A stretch of 14,440 nt of DNA from JBOGJI01 sp050747865. Its GTDB lineage: Bacteria > Acidobacteriota > Thermoanaerobaculia > Multivoradales > JAHEKO01. The DNA lies in NCBI GenBank assembly GCA_050747865.1, contig JBOGJI010000337.1:1-14440 (forward strand), in the 5' to 3' direction. Below, in pieces: positions 1 to 6,672 of the stretch (position 1 is its first letter; every line of letters starts with the position of its first letter). The position numbers and the translations under genes are program-made. The notes beneath the pieces are model-generated. The model was not told the origin of the DNA, searched no databases, and saw only the letters and a list, made by a program, of their open reading frames with translations.

Positions 1-2
1 GT

Positions 3-342
3 CGGCTGACCGCGCTGGCGGGTGCGGGGTACTTCTTCGTGTGGACGGCGTTCGGGATGGCCGCCTATCCGCTGGGGGTCGCCTGCGCGGCGATCGCGAT
101 GCGGCAGCCGGCGCTGGCGCCACGGCCTGCGCCTCGGACTCCACTGCACCCGCTGCTGTGCCGGTCTGATGGCGATCCTCCTCGTCATCGGGGTCATGGA
201 CCTGCGCGCCATGGCTGTCGTGACGGCAGCGATCACGGCCGAACGTCTCGCGCCGGCCGGTCGGCGCGTCGCGCGAGCCATCGGAGCCGCCGTCATCGGG
301 GCAGGGTTGTTCCTGATCGCGCGAGCGGTCGGGCTGGGATGA
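3..342 (+). pseudogene. DUF2182 integral membrane protein remnant, deleted and frameshifted
   Basis: Two pieces of one family lie in different frames. From the left edge, the frame starting at base 3 reads a membrane helix (FFVWTAFGMAAYPLGVA) ending near MRQPALA at about 119. The frame starting at 115 then reads WRHGLRLGLHCTRCCAGLM, a second hydrophobic helix and a C-terminal helix, ending at TGA 340-342. Both pieces match, from memory, the predicted metal-binding DUF2182 family, whose C-terminal half carries the HGL...HC..CCA motif. In intact members several dozen residues, including another helix, separate the two parts. Here they almost touch, and the join shifts frame within about 111-120. 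I infer an internal deletion whose length is not a multiple of three. The 5' end lies outside the window. The gene converges on kdsA. Function of the intact family is poorly defined. Confidence 0.6.
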
Positions 343-383
343 CGCATCCCGCGCGGTGCGCCCGAGAGCCTGCCGTGCGAGCC

Positions 384-400
384 CGGCGCCATCCGCGCCG
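384..400. terminator. possible stem-loop between convergent DUF2182 remnant and kdsA
   Basis: CGGCGC (384-389) and GCGCCG (395-400) form a perfect 6-bp stem with a 5-base loop in the 85-base gap between two convergent genes. No T-tract follows on either strand, so it is not a classical intrinsic terminator. In DNA this GC-rich a stem of this size can arise by chance. The rest of the gap shows nothing recognisable. Confidence 0.2.
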
Positions 401-427
401 CGTGCCACGCGGTCACGGTGTATGGGG

Positions 428-1252
428 TCAGGAGGCGGATGGGGTGGCGCGGCGGATGGCCAGCGCCTCGATGAGGAGGCGCTCGGCGCGGGACGGATCC
501 AGCTGGGTCTCGCGGTCTGAGAGGGCTTCTTCGGGGTTGGGGTGGACTTCCAGGTAGAGGCCGTCGGCGCCGGCGGCGACGGCGGCGCGGGTCAGCGGCT
601 CGGCGAACTCGCGCCGGCCGCCGGTGGACTCACCGAGCGCGGCGGGGAGCTGCAGGGAGTGGGTGACGTCGTAGAGCACGGGGATGCCGTGTCGGTGGAG
701 GATCATGAAGCTGCGCATGTCGACCACCAGGTTGTGGTAGCCGAAGGTGGTGCCGCGCTCGGTGACGCTGATGCGGTCGGTGCCCGCGGAGGCGACCTTC
801 TCGATCGCCCGCAACATGTCCTCGGGGGCCATGAACTGGCCCTTCTTGATGTTGACCGAGCGGCCGGTGAGGCCGGCGGCGACCAGCAGGTCGGTCTGCC
901 GGCAGAGGAAGGCGGGAATCTGCAGCACATCACACACCTCGGCGGCGGGCTCGCAGTGGTCCGGCTGGTGCACGTCGGTGAGGATGGGCAGGCCGGTCTC
1001 CTCTTTCACCCGCCTGAGGACGATCAGGCCTTCGGCGAGGCCCGGTCCGCGAAAGCCGCGCAGGGAGGAGCGGTTGGCCTTGTCGTAGGAGGCCTTGAAC
1101 ACCAGCCGCAGGTCGAGGCGCTCGGCGATGGCCTTCACCGCGTGGGCCGCCTCCAGCGTACGTTCGGGGCTCTCGATGACGCAGGGGCCGGCGACCACCG
1201 GCAGGTCCTCGTCGCCCAGGAAAACCGACGGGGCGAGCTCGACGGGGGGCAC
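428..1252 (-). CDS. kdsA: 3-deoxy-8-phosphooctulonate (KDO-8-P) synthase, metal-dependent type
   Basis: Condenses phosphoenolpyruvate with arabinose 5-phosphate to KDO-8-phosphate, the committed cytosolic step to the LPS inner-core sugar. The 274-residue product is normal length and a single DAHP-synthase/KDSA TIM barrel. Visible family motifs are AGPCVIES (21-28), FKASYDKANRSS (52-63), LTDVHQP (91-97), IKKGQFMAPEDM (136-147) and YDVTHSLQLP (194-203). C24, H198, E235 and D246 have the spacing of the four metal ligands of the Aquifex enzyme, so I call it the metal-dependent class. The start is uncertain. GTG at 1252 lies 10 bases after GGGAGG. A TTG at 1258, overlapping the pyrG stop, would add two residues with only 4 bases of spacing. 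Either way translation is probably coupled to pyrG. It is the last gene of kdsB-pyrG-kdsA. Confidence 0.95.
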   Translation of the reverse strand: MPPVELAPSVFLGDEDLPVVAGPCVIESPERTLEAAHAVKAIAERLDLRLVFKASYDKANRSSLRGFRGPGLAEGLIVLRRVKEETGLPILTDVHQPDHCEPAAEVCDVLQIPAFLCRQTDLLVAAGLTGRSVNIKKGQFMAPEDMLRAIEKVASAGTDRISVTERGTTFGYHNLVVDMRSFMILHRHGIPVLYDVTHSLQLPAALGESTGGRREFAEPLTRAAVAAGADGLYLEVHPNPEEALSDRETQLDPSRAERLLIEALAIRRATPSAS

Positions 1253-1254
1253 GT

Positions 1255-2940
1255 TCAATTGGCCTCCCCGGCGGCCTCCCCGGCAACCGGCGCCATGTCC
1301 TCCGCCGTGGTCTCGGTCTCGCCCCTGGCGCGTGCCGGCCGGAGCCGCGCCTGCTCCAGGGCGGCGGCGATGTAGGAGACGAACAGCGGATGGGGGTCGA
1401 AGGGCTTGGACCGGTACTCGGGATGGAACTGGCAGCCCAGGAACCAGGGATGATCGCTCAGCTCCACCATCTCGACGAACTTGCCGTCGGGGCTCATGCC
1501 CGCCACCCGCAGTCCCGCCGCGGTCCACTGCGGCATGTACTTCTGGTTGACCTCGTAGCGGTGGCGGTGGCGCTCGGAGATCCGGTTGGCGCCGTAGATG
1601 GTCTCCGCCAGCGTGCCGGGCTGGATGTCGCAAGGGTAGGCGCCCAGCCTCATGGTGCCCCCCATCTCCTCGACGCCCAGCAGGTCGCGCAGCTTGTAGA
1701 TCACCGGATGGCGCGCCTCGGCGTCGAACTCGGTGGAGGTGGCGTCGGCGATGCCGCAGACGTTGCGCGCGTATTCGATGACCATACACTGAAGCCCGAG
1801 ACAGATGCCGAAGAACGGCACCCGGTGCTCGCGGGCGTAGCGGATCGCCCGGATCTTGCCCTCGGTGCCCCGCGGGCCGAAGCCGATGGGGACCAGCAGG
1901 CCGTCCACCTCGAAGACTTCGCGCGGCCAGTTCTCCTCCTCCAGCCGCTCGGCGTCGATGTAGACCAGCTCCACCGTTGCGTCGTTGGCGATGCCGCCGT
2001 GGGTCAGGGCCTCGTTCAGGCTCTTGTAGGCGTCGGGCAGATCGACGTATTTGCCGACGATGCCGATGCGCGCGCGATGCCGGGGGTTCTTGATCTTGGC
2101 CACCAGCTGCTCCCACTGGCGCAGGTCCCGCGGCGCGCCGGGCATGTGGAGCAGCTCCAGGATCAGCTCGTCCAATCCCTCGCGGCAGAAGCGCAACGGC
2201 ACCTCGTAGACGGTGGGCACGTCCACCGCCGCGACCACCGCCCGCGACTCGACGTTGCAGAACAGCGCGATCTTGCGCCGCAGGTCGTCCGGCAGCGGCC
2301 GGTCGACGCGGCAGAGCAGGACGTCCGGCTGGATGCCGATCGCCCGCAGCTCGCGCACCGAATGCTGGGTCGGCTTGGTCTTGAGCTCATCGGCGGCGGC
2401 GATGTAGGGGATCAACGTCAGGTGGATATTCAAGGCGTTGCCGCGCCCCAGCTCCAGGCGGAACTGGCGGATCGCCTCGAGGAAGGGGAGCGACTCGATG
2501 TCGCCGACGGTACCGCCGATCTCCACGATCACCACGTCGACGCCGTCGGCCAGCTTCTTCATCGCCGCCTTGATCTCGTCGGTGATGTGGGGGATCACCT
2601 GCACGGTCTTGCCCAGGTAGTCGCCGCGCCGCTCCTTGTTGAGCACCGACTCGTAGATCTTGCCGGTGGTGTAGTTGTGGGCCTTCGAGGTCAGGGTGTG
2701 GGTGAAGCGCTCGTAGTGGCCGAGGTCGAGGTCGGTCTCCGCCCCGTCTTCGGTGACGAACACCTCGCCGTGCTGGTAGGGCGACATGGTCCCCGGGTCG
2801 ACGTTGACGTAGGGGTCGAGCTTCATGATGGTGACCGAGAAGCCCCGCGCCTCGAGGATGGCGCCGACCGAAGCCGCCGCCACGCCTTTGCCCAGCGATG
2901 AGACCACGCCGCCGGTGATGAAGATGTATTTGGTGGCCAT
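1255..2940 (-). CDS. pyrG: CTP synthase (glutamine-hydrolysing)
   Basis: Makes CTP from UTP, ATP and glutamine in the cytosol. The 561 residues hold an N-terminal synthetase domain (about 1-270; ATP loop GGVVSSLGKG at 10-19, LDPYVNVDPGTM at 41-52) and a class I glutamine amidotransferase domain (about 290-535). The glutaminase triad is present as C380 in GICLGLQC, with H506 and E508 in CQFHPEY. The usual PGGFG oxyanion loop reads PIGFG (351-355), which is unusual. About 25 polar residues follow the family's normal end. ATG at 2940 is chosen because MATKYIFITGG is the typical N terminus, with AGGAGGGGG about 10 bases upstream. A longer in-frame start at 2967 would overlap kdsB. The gene is 23 bases from kdsB and abuts kdsA. 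CTP is the co-substrate of KdsB, which explains the clustering. Confidence 0.98.
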   Translation of the reverse strand: MATKYIFITGGVVSSLGKGVAAASVGAILEARGFSVTIMKLDPYVNVDPGTMSPYQHGEVFVTEDGAETDLDLGHYERFTHTLTSKAHNYTTGKIYESVLNKERRGDYLGKTVQVIPHITDEIKAAMKKLADGVDVVIVEIGGTVGDIESLPFLEAIRQFRLELGRGNALNIHLTLIPYIAAADELKTKPTQHSVRELRAIGIQPDVLLCRVDRPLPDDLRRKIALFCNVESRAVVAAVDVPTVYEVPLRFCREGLDELILELLHMPGAPRDLRQWEQLVAKIKNPRHRARIGIVGKYVDLPDAYKSLNEALTHGGIANDATVELVYIDAERLEEENWPREVFEVDGLLVPIGFGPRGTEGKIRAIRYAREHRVPFFGICLGLQCMVIEYARNVCGIADATSTEFDAEARHPVIYKLRDLLGVEEMGGTMRLGAYPCDIQPGTLAETIYGANRISERHRHRYEVNQKYMPQWTAAGLRVAGMSPDGKFVEMVELSDHPWFLGCQFHPEYRSKPFDPHPLFVSYIAAALEQARLRPARARGETETTAEDMAPVAGEAAGEAN

Positions 2941-2963
2941 CGCTTGCGTCCCCCTCCTGCCGG

Positions 2964-3764
2964 TCACACGCTCCCCCCGTTACGCGTCGATTTGGCGGGC
3001 CGCTCGCGCAGCAGCGCCTCGACGCGTTCCAGGTCCTCGATTGTATCGACGCCGGGCGGAGCCTCGGTCGCCTCCAGGACCCGGATCGGGATGCCGTTCT
3101 CGAGCGCCCGCAGCTGCTCCAGCGACTCGGCCCGCTCGAGCGGCGACGGCGCGAGCTCGGCCAGGCGCAGCAGGCAGGCGAGCTGGTAGCCGTAGACGCC
3201 GACGTGGCGCCGCAGCGGCGCGCCCTCCGGATGGCGCCGGTACGGGATGGGGGCGCGGCTGAAATAGAGGGCGTACCCCATGCGGTCCGCCACCACCTTG
3301 ACTACATTCTCATCGTCGAGGTCCTCCGTCGACGCCGGGGCGGCGGCGGTGACCATCGCGTCCTCGGGATGGGTCGCCAGGTGGCGGGCGAGGGCGCCGA
3401 TGAGCGCGGGCGCGATCAGCGGCTCATCGCCCTGGACGTTGACCACCGCGTCGGCCTCCCAGGAGCGCGCCGCCCAGGCGATGCGGTCGGTGCCCGAGAC
3501 GCAGTCGCCGGGGGTCATCTCGACGTCGCCGCCGAATGCCCGCACCGCCTCGGCGATGCGCTCATCGTCGGTGAGCACGACCACCCGCGACAGCGCCGGC
3601 GCCTCCGCGGCGCGGCGGTACACGTGCTCGATCAACGGTCGTCCGGCCAGCGGGCGCAGCATCTTGCCGGGCAGGCGCGACGAGGCGTACCGCGCCGGGA
3701 TCGCCGCCACCACCCTGACGGCGGCCGATGGTTCCCGCTGGGGAAGGATTCGCTCGGGGTGCAC
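2964..3764 (-). CDS. kdsB: 3-deoxy-manno-octulosonate (KDO) cytidylyltransferase
   Basis: Activates KDO with CTP to CMP-KDO, the donor for lipid A-core assembly. The protein has the nucleotidyltransferase start AAIPARYASSRLPGK (20-34), the metal-binding NVQGDEPL (109-116, D113), DENVVKVV (151-158), FSRAPIPY (168-175) and a C-terminal GVDTIEDLE with D240, all hallmarks of KdsB. The open frame begins at GTG 3764, giving 266 residues. Members are usually 245-250 residues and begin just before the IPARY motif, so GTG at 3713 or 3710 could be the true start. Neither start has a good ribosome binding site. A sigma70-like promoter places the transcript start almost exactly on GTG 3764, which would allow a leaderless start there. 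It is the first gene of kdsB-pyrG-kdsA and is divergent from the gene at 3877. Confidence 0.95.
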   Translation of the reverse strand: MHPERILPQREPSAAVRVVAAIPARYASSRLPGKMLRPLAGRPLIEHVYRRAAEAPALSRVVVLTDDERIAEAVRAFGGDVEMTPGDCVSGTDRIAWAARSWEADAVVNVQGDEPLIAPALIGALARHLATHPEDAMVTAAAPASTEDLDDENVVKVVADRMGYALYFSRAPIPYRRHPEGAPLRRHVGVYGYQLACLLRLAELAPSPLERAESLEQLRALENGIPIRVLEATEAPPGVDTIEDLERVEALLRERPAKSTRNGGSV

Positions 3765-3769
3765 GGCCC

Positions 3770-3799
3770 AATCTACTGTGCCGGTGACCCGGCAGTCAA
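3770..3799 (-). promoter_or_regulatory. predicted sigma70-like promoter of kdsB-pyrG-kdsA
   Basis: On the minus strand TTGACT (3799-3794, five of six matches to TTGACA) is followed after 18 bases by TAGATT (3775-3770, four of six matches to TATAAT). The predicted start of transcription is at about 3763-3764, on the GTG of kdsB. It is the best -35/-10 pair I found in the window and sits in the 112-base divergent gap before the operon, where a promoter is expected. No transcript data are available. Confidence 0.55.
3779..3794. promoter_or_regulatory. palindrome inside kdsB promoter spacer (possible operator)
   Basis: TGCCGG (3779-3784) and CCGGCA (3789-3794) form a perfect 6-bp dyad around TGAC. 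It fills nearly all of the spacer between the predicted -35 and -10 of kdsB and touches the -35 box. That is a position used by repressors and by MerR-type activators. The candidate regulator is unknown, and a GC-rich dyad of this size could be chance. Confidence 0.3.
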
Positions 3800-3847
3800 C
3801 GCGGCCTGGGGCGCCGCCGGCCCGATGGTAGACTGGCCGCAGGGACC

Positions 3848-3880
3848 ATGAAGTCGCTTGCCGCCTCGACCGCTCCGTGA
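3848..3880 (+). CDS. possible 10-codon upstream ORF overlapping the next start
   Basis: ATG at 3848 opens MKSLAASTAP and ends at TGA 3878-3880, overlapping the GTG start (3877) of the following gene as GTGA. A weak AGGGA lies 3 bases before the ATG. A -10-like TAGACT at 3829-3834 would start transcription near 3841, so the ATG would be the first start codon on the message. This arrangement would allow translational coupling, but the peptide resembles no known leader and may be chance. Confidence 0.2.
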   Translation: MKSLAASTAP

Positions 3881-4977
3881 CATCGCGACTCCTCTCGCGT
3901 CGCCGGTGGCTCCTGGCGCTTCTCGCCGTCGCGGCGGCGCCGCTGCTGCTGACCGCCGATCACGGGCTCGGCCGCCTGCTGGCCGGACCGCGTGAGCTCG
4001 ACCTGGCGGGCGCCCAGTGGATCTGGGCGCCGCGGGTTTCGAGCTGGAGCGGGCCGACCGCCTTCCTGGCGCTGCGCGACCTGGAGCTGGCCGCCGCCCC
4101 GGCCTCGGCCCGACTGCTCGTGCTCGCCGACGAGGAGTACGCGCTCTCCGTCAACGGCCGTACCGTGGGCGCCGGACGTTACCGCCCCGGAGCCGCGATG
4201 GACGCCTACGACATCGGTGCGTTGCTGCGCCAAGGGAACAACCGGCTGGTCTTCGAGTTGCGCTCCGGCCGGGGGGTCGGGGGCTTCCTGGCGCTGCTGC
4301 GTGCGGAGCTGCCCGGTCGTGAGCCGGTGACCTTGGTCACCGACGGGGACTGGAGCATCAGCTATCGCTGGCGAGGCGAGCTGGTCCACGGCTTCGAGAC
4401 GCCGCTGCCGCCCTTGCCGGAGGCTCTGGTTCTGTCGGAGCCGCCTTTCGGACGCTGGGGCCCGCGCCGCGCGAATCCGCCGCGGACGGTTTTCGACGAC
4501 GTCCTGTCGCGGCCACGCGACTGGATGCGCGCGTGGACCGTCGGCGCCGGCGGGGGCCGGCGCCGCGCCAGCATCCGGCAGCCGGTGCTCGGAGAGCGGA
4601 TCCTGATCGACTTTGGACGCGAGGAGACCGGGTTCCTGGTTCTCGGATCGGTGGGTCCCGACCCGGTGCCGGCGCTGGTCTACGTCGGCTCGCAGCCGCC
4701 GCGCCCGGAGACCGCCTCGCCGTCGGCGATCTGGATCTCCCTTTCCGGCAAGCGCCACTGGCTCGACGCCGAGGCCCGCCGGTTCCGCTACGTTCTGATC
4801 CTGGGGGCGCGGGCGGTGAGGACCGCCAGCGTGTACCCGGTGCGGGAGATCGCCGCGGAGGCCTGGCCGCCGCAGCCCGAGCCCGACCGCGGCGTGTTCG
4901 GCCTCGCGCCCGCGCGCCTACGTACGCCGGTCGAGGACAAAATCTGGAGCCAGCTCCAGGGCCTCCCGGGCGGGTGA
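3877..4977 (+). CDS. exported protein like N-terminal domains of GH78 alpha-L-rhamnosidase, apparently truncated
   Basis: A 366-residue protein with an N-terminal signal/anchor (RRRWLLALLAVAAAPLLL, 8-25). Residues 47-160 (QWIWAP, FLALRDLEL, ADEEYALSVNG, AYDIGALLRQGNN, TDGDW) follow the pattern of the GH78 N-terminal beta domain. Residues 239-325 (GERILIDFGREETGFLVL, ARRFRYVLILGA) follow the next beta-sandwich domain. In GH78 enzymes the catalytic (alpha/alpha)6 barrel begins after a G-F/R-C-S-D...IW segment. Here GVFGLAPARL (339-348) stands in that place, and the last ~19 residues are antisense to the polyprenyl synthase gene. No catalytic domain exists, so I infer a remnant or a binding-only derivative; activity is unlikely. 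GTG 3877 is the only plausible start for the signal sequence and has no strong ribosome binding site. Family assignment is from pattern recall, moderate confidence. Confidence 0.65.
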   Translation: MTSRLLSRRRWLLALLAVAAAPLLLTADHGLGRLLAGPRELDLAGAQWIWAPRVSSWSGPTAFLALRDLELAAAPASARLLVLADEEYALSVNGRTVGAGRYRPGAAMDAYDIGALLRQGNNRLVFELRSGRGVGGFLALLRAELPGREPVTLVTDGDWSISYRWRGELVHGFETPLPPLPEALVLSEPPFGRWGPRRANPPRTVFDDVLSRPRDWMRAWTVGAGGGRRRASIRQPVLGERILIDFGREETGFLVLGSVGPDPVPALVYVGSQPPRPETASPSAIWISLSGKRHWLDAEARRFRYVLILGARAVRTASVYPVREIAAEAWPPQPEPDRGVFGLAPARLRTPVEDKIWSQLQGLPGG

Positions 4978-5940
4978 GACGGGGAAGAACGCCAGCGCCT
5001 CGCGCGCACCGCGCGCATGCTCCCGGGCGACCTGTCGCGTCTCCTCCAGCGTCCCCTCGCGCTCGATGAGCTCCAGGATCGCCGCCGCCGGCACGCGCTC
5101 GAACGCGCCGTCCTTGAGCACCGCGGCCACGCTGGCACGCTCCGCCGCGTTCAACCGGGGAAGAACGAGCAGCAGCGGCAGCGTGAGCTTGCCCTCCTTC
5201 AAGTCCGCCAGCACCGGCTTGCCCAGCTCCTCGGACCGCGCAGTGAAGTCGAGCAGGTCGTCGACGAGCTGGAAGCAGATCCCCAGCGCCCTGCCGTAGC
5301 GCGCCAGCGCGTCCCCGGCCTCGGGCCGCGCCGGCCGGATCAGGCTGGGCAGGCTGCAGGCGGCGGCGAACAGTCGGGCCGTCTTGCGCTCGACGATGGA
5401 GAAGTACTCCTCGACCGTGAGATCCACGGCGGCCAGGCGCTCGAGGGCGAGGAGCTCCCCTTCGGTCATCTGGCGAGTGGCGTCGCACAGGGCGCGGATC
5501 ACCTCGACATTGCCGAAGCGCAGGGACTCCCGCATGGCGGTGGTGTAGAGCCAGTCGCCCAGCAGGACCGTGCGGCTGTTGCCCCAGCGATGGTTGACCG
5601 TCACCTGGCCCCGCCGCGTGCCCGCGTGGTCGATGACGTCGTCGTGGATCAGCGTCGCGGTGTGGATGAGCTCGACGGCGGCGGCGTAGGTCACCTCCTC
5701 GTCGCTGTCGAGTCCGAGGAGCCGCGCCGAGAGCAGCAGCAGGGCGGGCCGCACGCGCTTGCCGCCGCCGTGGAAGATGTATTCGCCGGCGTCCTGGATG
5801 AACGGCACGTCCGAGCCCAGATAGTCGCGGAACAGGGCCTCCGTGGCCGCCAGCTTGGGCTCGACGAGGGCGAGGAAGCGCGCCGCGGCGACGGCCCGGA
5901 GGTCGCCGGAGGCCGTCGCCTGGGGATTGCCGCTCGCCAT
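4918..5940 (-). CDS. long-chain polyprenyl diphosphate synthase (octaprenyl-type)
   Basis: A trans-isoprenyl diphosphate synthase of 340 residues that extends farnesyl/geranylgeranyl diphosphate with IPP, most likely for the quinone side chain. It has GGGKRVRP (58-65), the first aspartate motif LIHDDVID (97-104), GDW (128-130), KTA (186-188) and the second motif QLVDDLLD (224-231), all intact. The residue five before the first aspartate is alanine (A95), not a bulky aromatic, which in this family permits long products (C35 or more); the exact length cannot be read. It could be named ispB or hepT. It is the last of five minus-strand genes, 23 bases after the preceding stop, with no clear ribosome binding site before ATG 5940. 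Its last 60 bases overlap the end of the convergent gene at 3877-4977. Confidence 0.95.
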   Translation of the reverse strand: MASGNPQATASGDLRAVAAARFLALVEPKLAATEALFRDYLGSDVPFIQDAGEYIFHGGGKRVRPALLLLSARLLGLDSDEEVTYAAAVELIHTATLIHDDVIDHAGTRRGQVTVNHRWGNSRTVLLGDWLYTTAMRESLRFGNVEVIRALCDATRQMTEGELLALERLAAVDLTVEEYFSIVERKTARLFAAACSLPSLIRPARPEAGDALARYGRALGICFQLVDDLLDFTARSEELGKPVLADLKEGKLTLPLLLVLPRLNAAERASVAAVLKDGAFERVPAAAILELIEREGTLEETRQVAREHARGAREALAFFPVSPAREALELAPDFVLDRRT

Positions 5941-5963
5941 GGGGCTTCGAGTCGGTCCGATTC

Positions 5964-6647
5964 TCAGAAAGGTCGCACCGGCTGGAAGCTGCGCTCTTCG
6001 ACCAGCTCACCGGAACGGAAATAGAAGACCTTGCCGACGCTGAAGTACCACCAGGCGGCGTCGACCCGATCGCTGCCCTCGTAGACCACGCGCTCGTACC
6101 GGTCGGGCTTGCCCAGCCGCTGATAGACCCGGCGCTCGGCGTCGGTGTCGACCTGGGCCAGGAAGTCCTGGAGCTGCGCGATCAGCGCCGCCTTCTCGAC
6201 GCTGAGATTGGCGATCACGGGGTTCGAGGCGTCGCGCAGCGTGCCGAGGGAGTGACGAGCCAGCACTTCCATCCGCTCCCCTTGGGGGCCGCGCACGGGC
6301 AGCTCGACGCGCACTTCGAAGCGGTTGAAGAAGGGGTCCCACGGCCAGTCAATGGTGTAGATGCCGCGGGGATCGGTGACCGCCCGCCGCTCGTCGGTGC
6401 GGCCCTTGTCCATCCTCAGCTCCCGCAGGCTCAGGCCCTCGCGCGCCGCCTCGAAGACCACCGTCACCTGGGGCAGGGCGCGCCCCGCGGGATCGGTCAC
6501 CGTGCCGCGGATCTCGACGTGCTCGCCCGACGACCACTGGGCGAACGCGGGTGCCGCGGACAGCGCCAGCAGGAGGGCGGCGAGCCGCAAGCCCGAAGCT
6601 CCGGGGCTCCCCGTGAGGCGTCGCTGGTGCACTGGATCTTTCCTCAT
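5964..6647 (-). CDS. exported protein with carboxypeptidase-regulatory-like domain, function unknown
   Basis: A 227-residue protein with a signal peptide (hydrophobic LRLAALLLALSAAPAFA, cleavage likely after A36). Then comes a beta domain of the carboxypeptidase-regulatory/CNA-B type (VEIRGTVTDPAGRALPQVTV at about 44-63). The C-terminal part (from about 165: YQRLGKPDRYERVVY, AWWYFSVGKVFYFRSGEL) recalls the short beta tail of Acidobacteriota GWxTD-type exported proteins, though no GWxTD motif is present. I do not know its function; a periplasmic or outer-membrane role is inferred from export and from lolA just upstream (25-base gap). Two starts are possible. ATG 6647 lies 9 bases after a perfect TATAAT and could be leaderless. 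GTG 6632 has GAGGAA about 6-7 bases upstream. I keep the longer one. Confidence 0.8.
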   Translation of the reverse strand: MRKDPVHQRRLTGSPGASGLRLAALLLALSAAPAFAQWSSGEHVEIRGTVTDPAGRALPQVTVVFEAAREGLSLRELRMDKGRTDERRAVTDPRGIYTIDWPWDPFFNRFEVRVELPVRGPQGERMEVLARHSLGTLRDASNPVIANLSVEKAALIAQLQDFLAQVDTDAERRVYQRLGKPDRYERVVYEGSDRVDAAWWYFSVGKVFYFRSGELVEERSFQPVRPF

Positions 6648-6656
6648 GTGGCGTGC

Positions 6657-6662
6657 ATTATA
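6657..6662 (-). promoter_or_regulatory. perfect TATAAT -10 box between lolA and the 5964-6647 gene
   Basis: The minus strand carries an exact TATAAT in the 25-base gap after lolA, nine bases before ATG 6647. In GC-rich DNA an exact match is unlikely by chance and suggests an internal promoter for the exported protein and the polyprenyl synthase. No -35 match is present at 16-19 bases; the nearest TTGAAG is about 25 bases away. Confidence 0.4.
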
Positions 6663-6672
6663 TGTGGGGCCC

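Noticed and set aside
1253..2116. Upstream extension of the kdsA open frame into pyrG
   Set aside because: The extension is an arginine/proline-rich shadow of pyrG; KdsA homology starts only near 1252.
1390..2901. 503-codon open frame on the plus strand opposite pyrG
   Set aside because: PyrG on the minus strand is certain; the antisense frame is stop-free only because of high GC third positions and has no recognisable domain.
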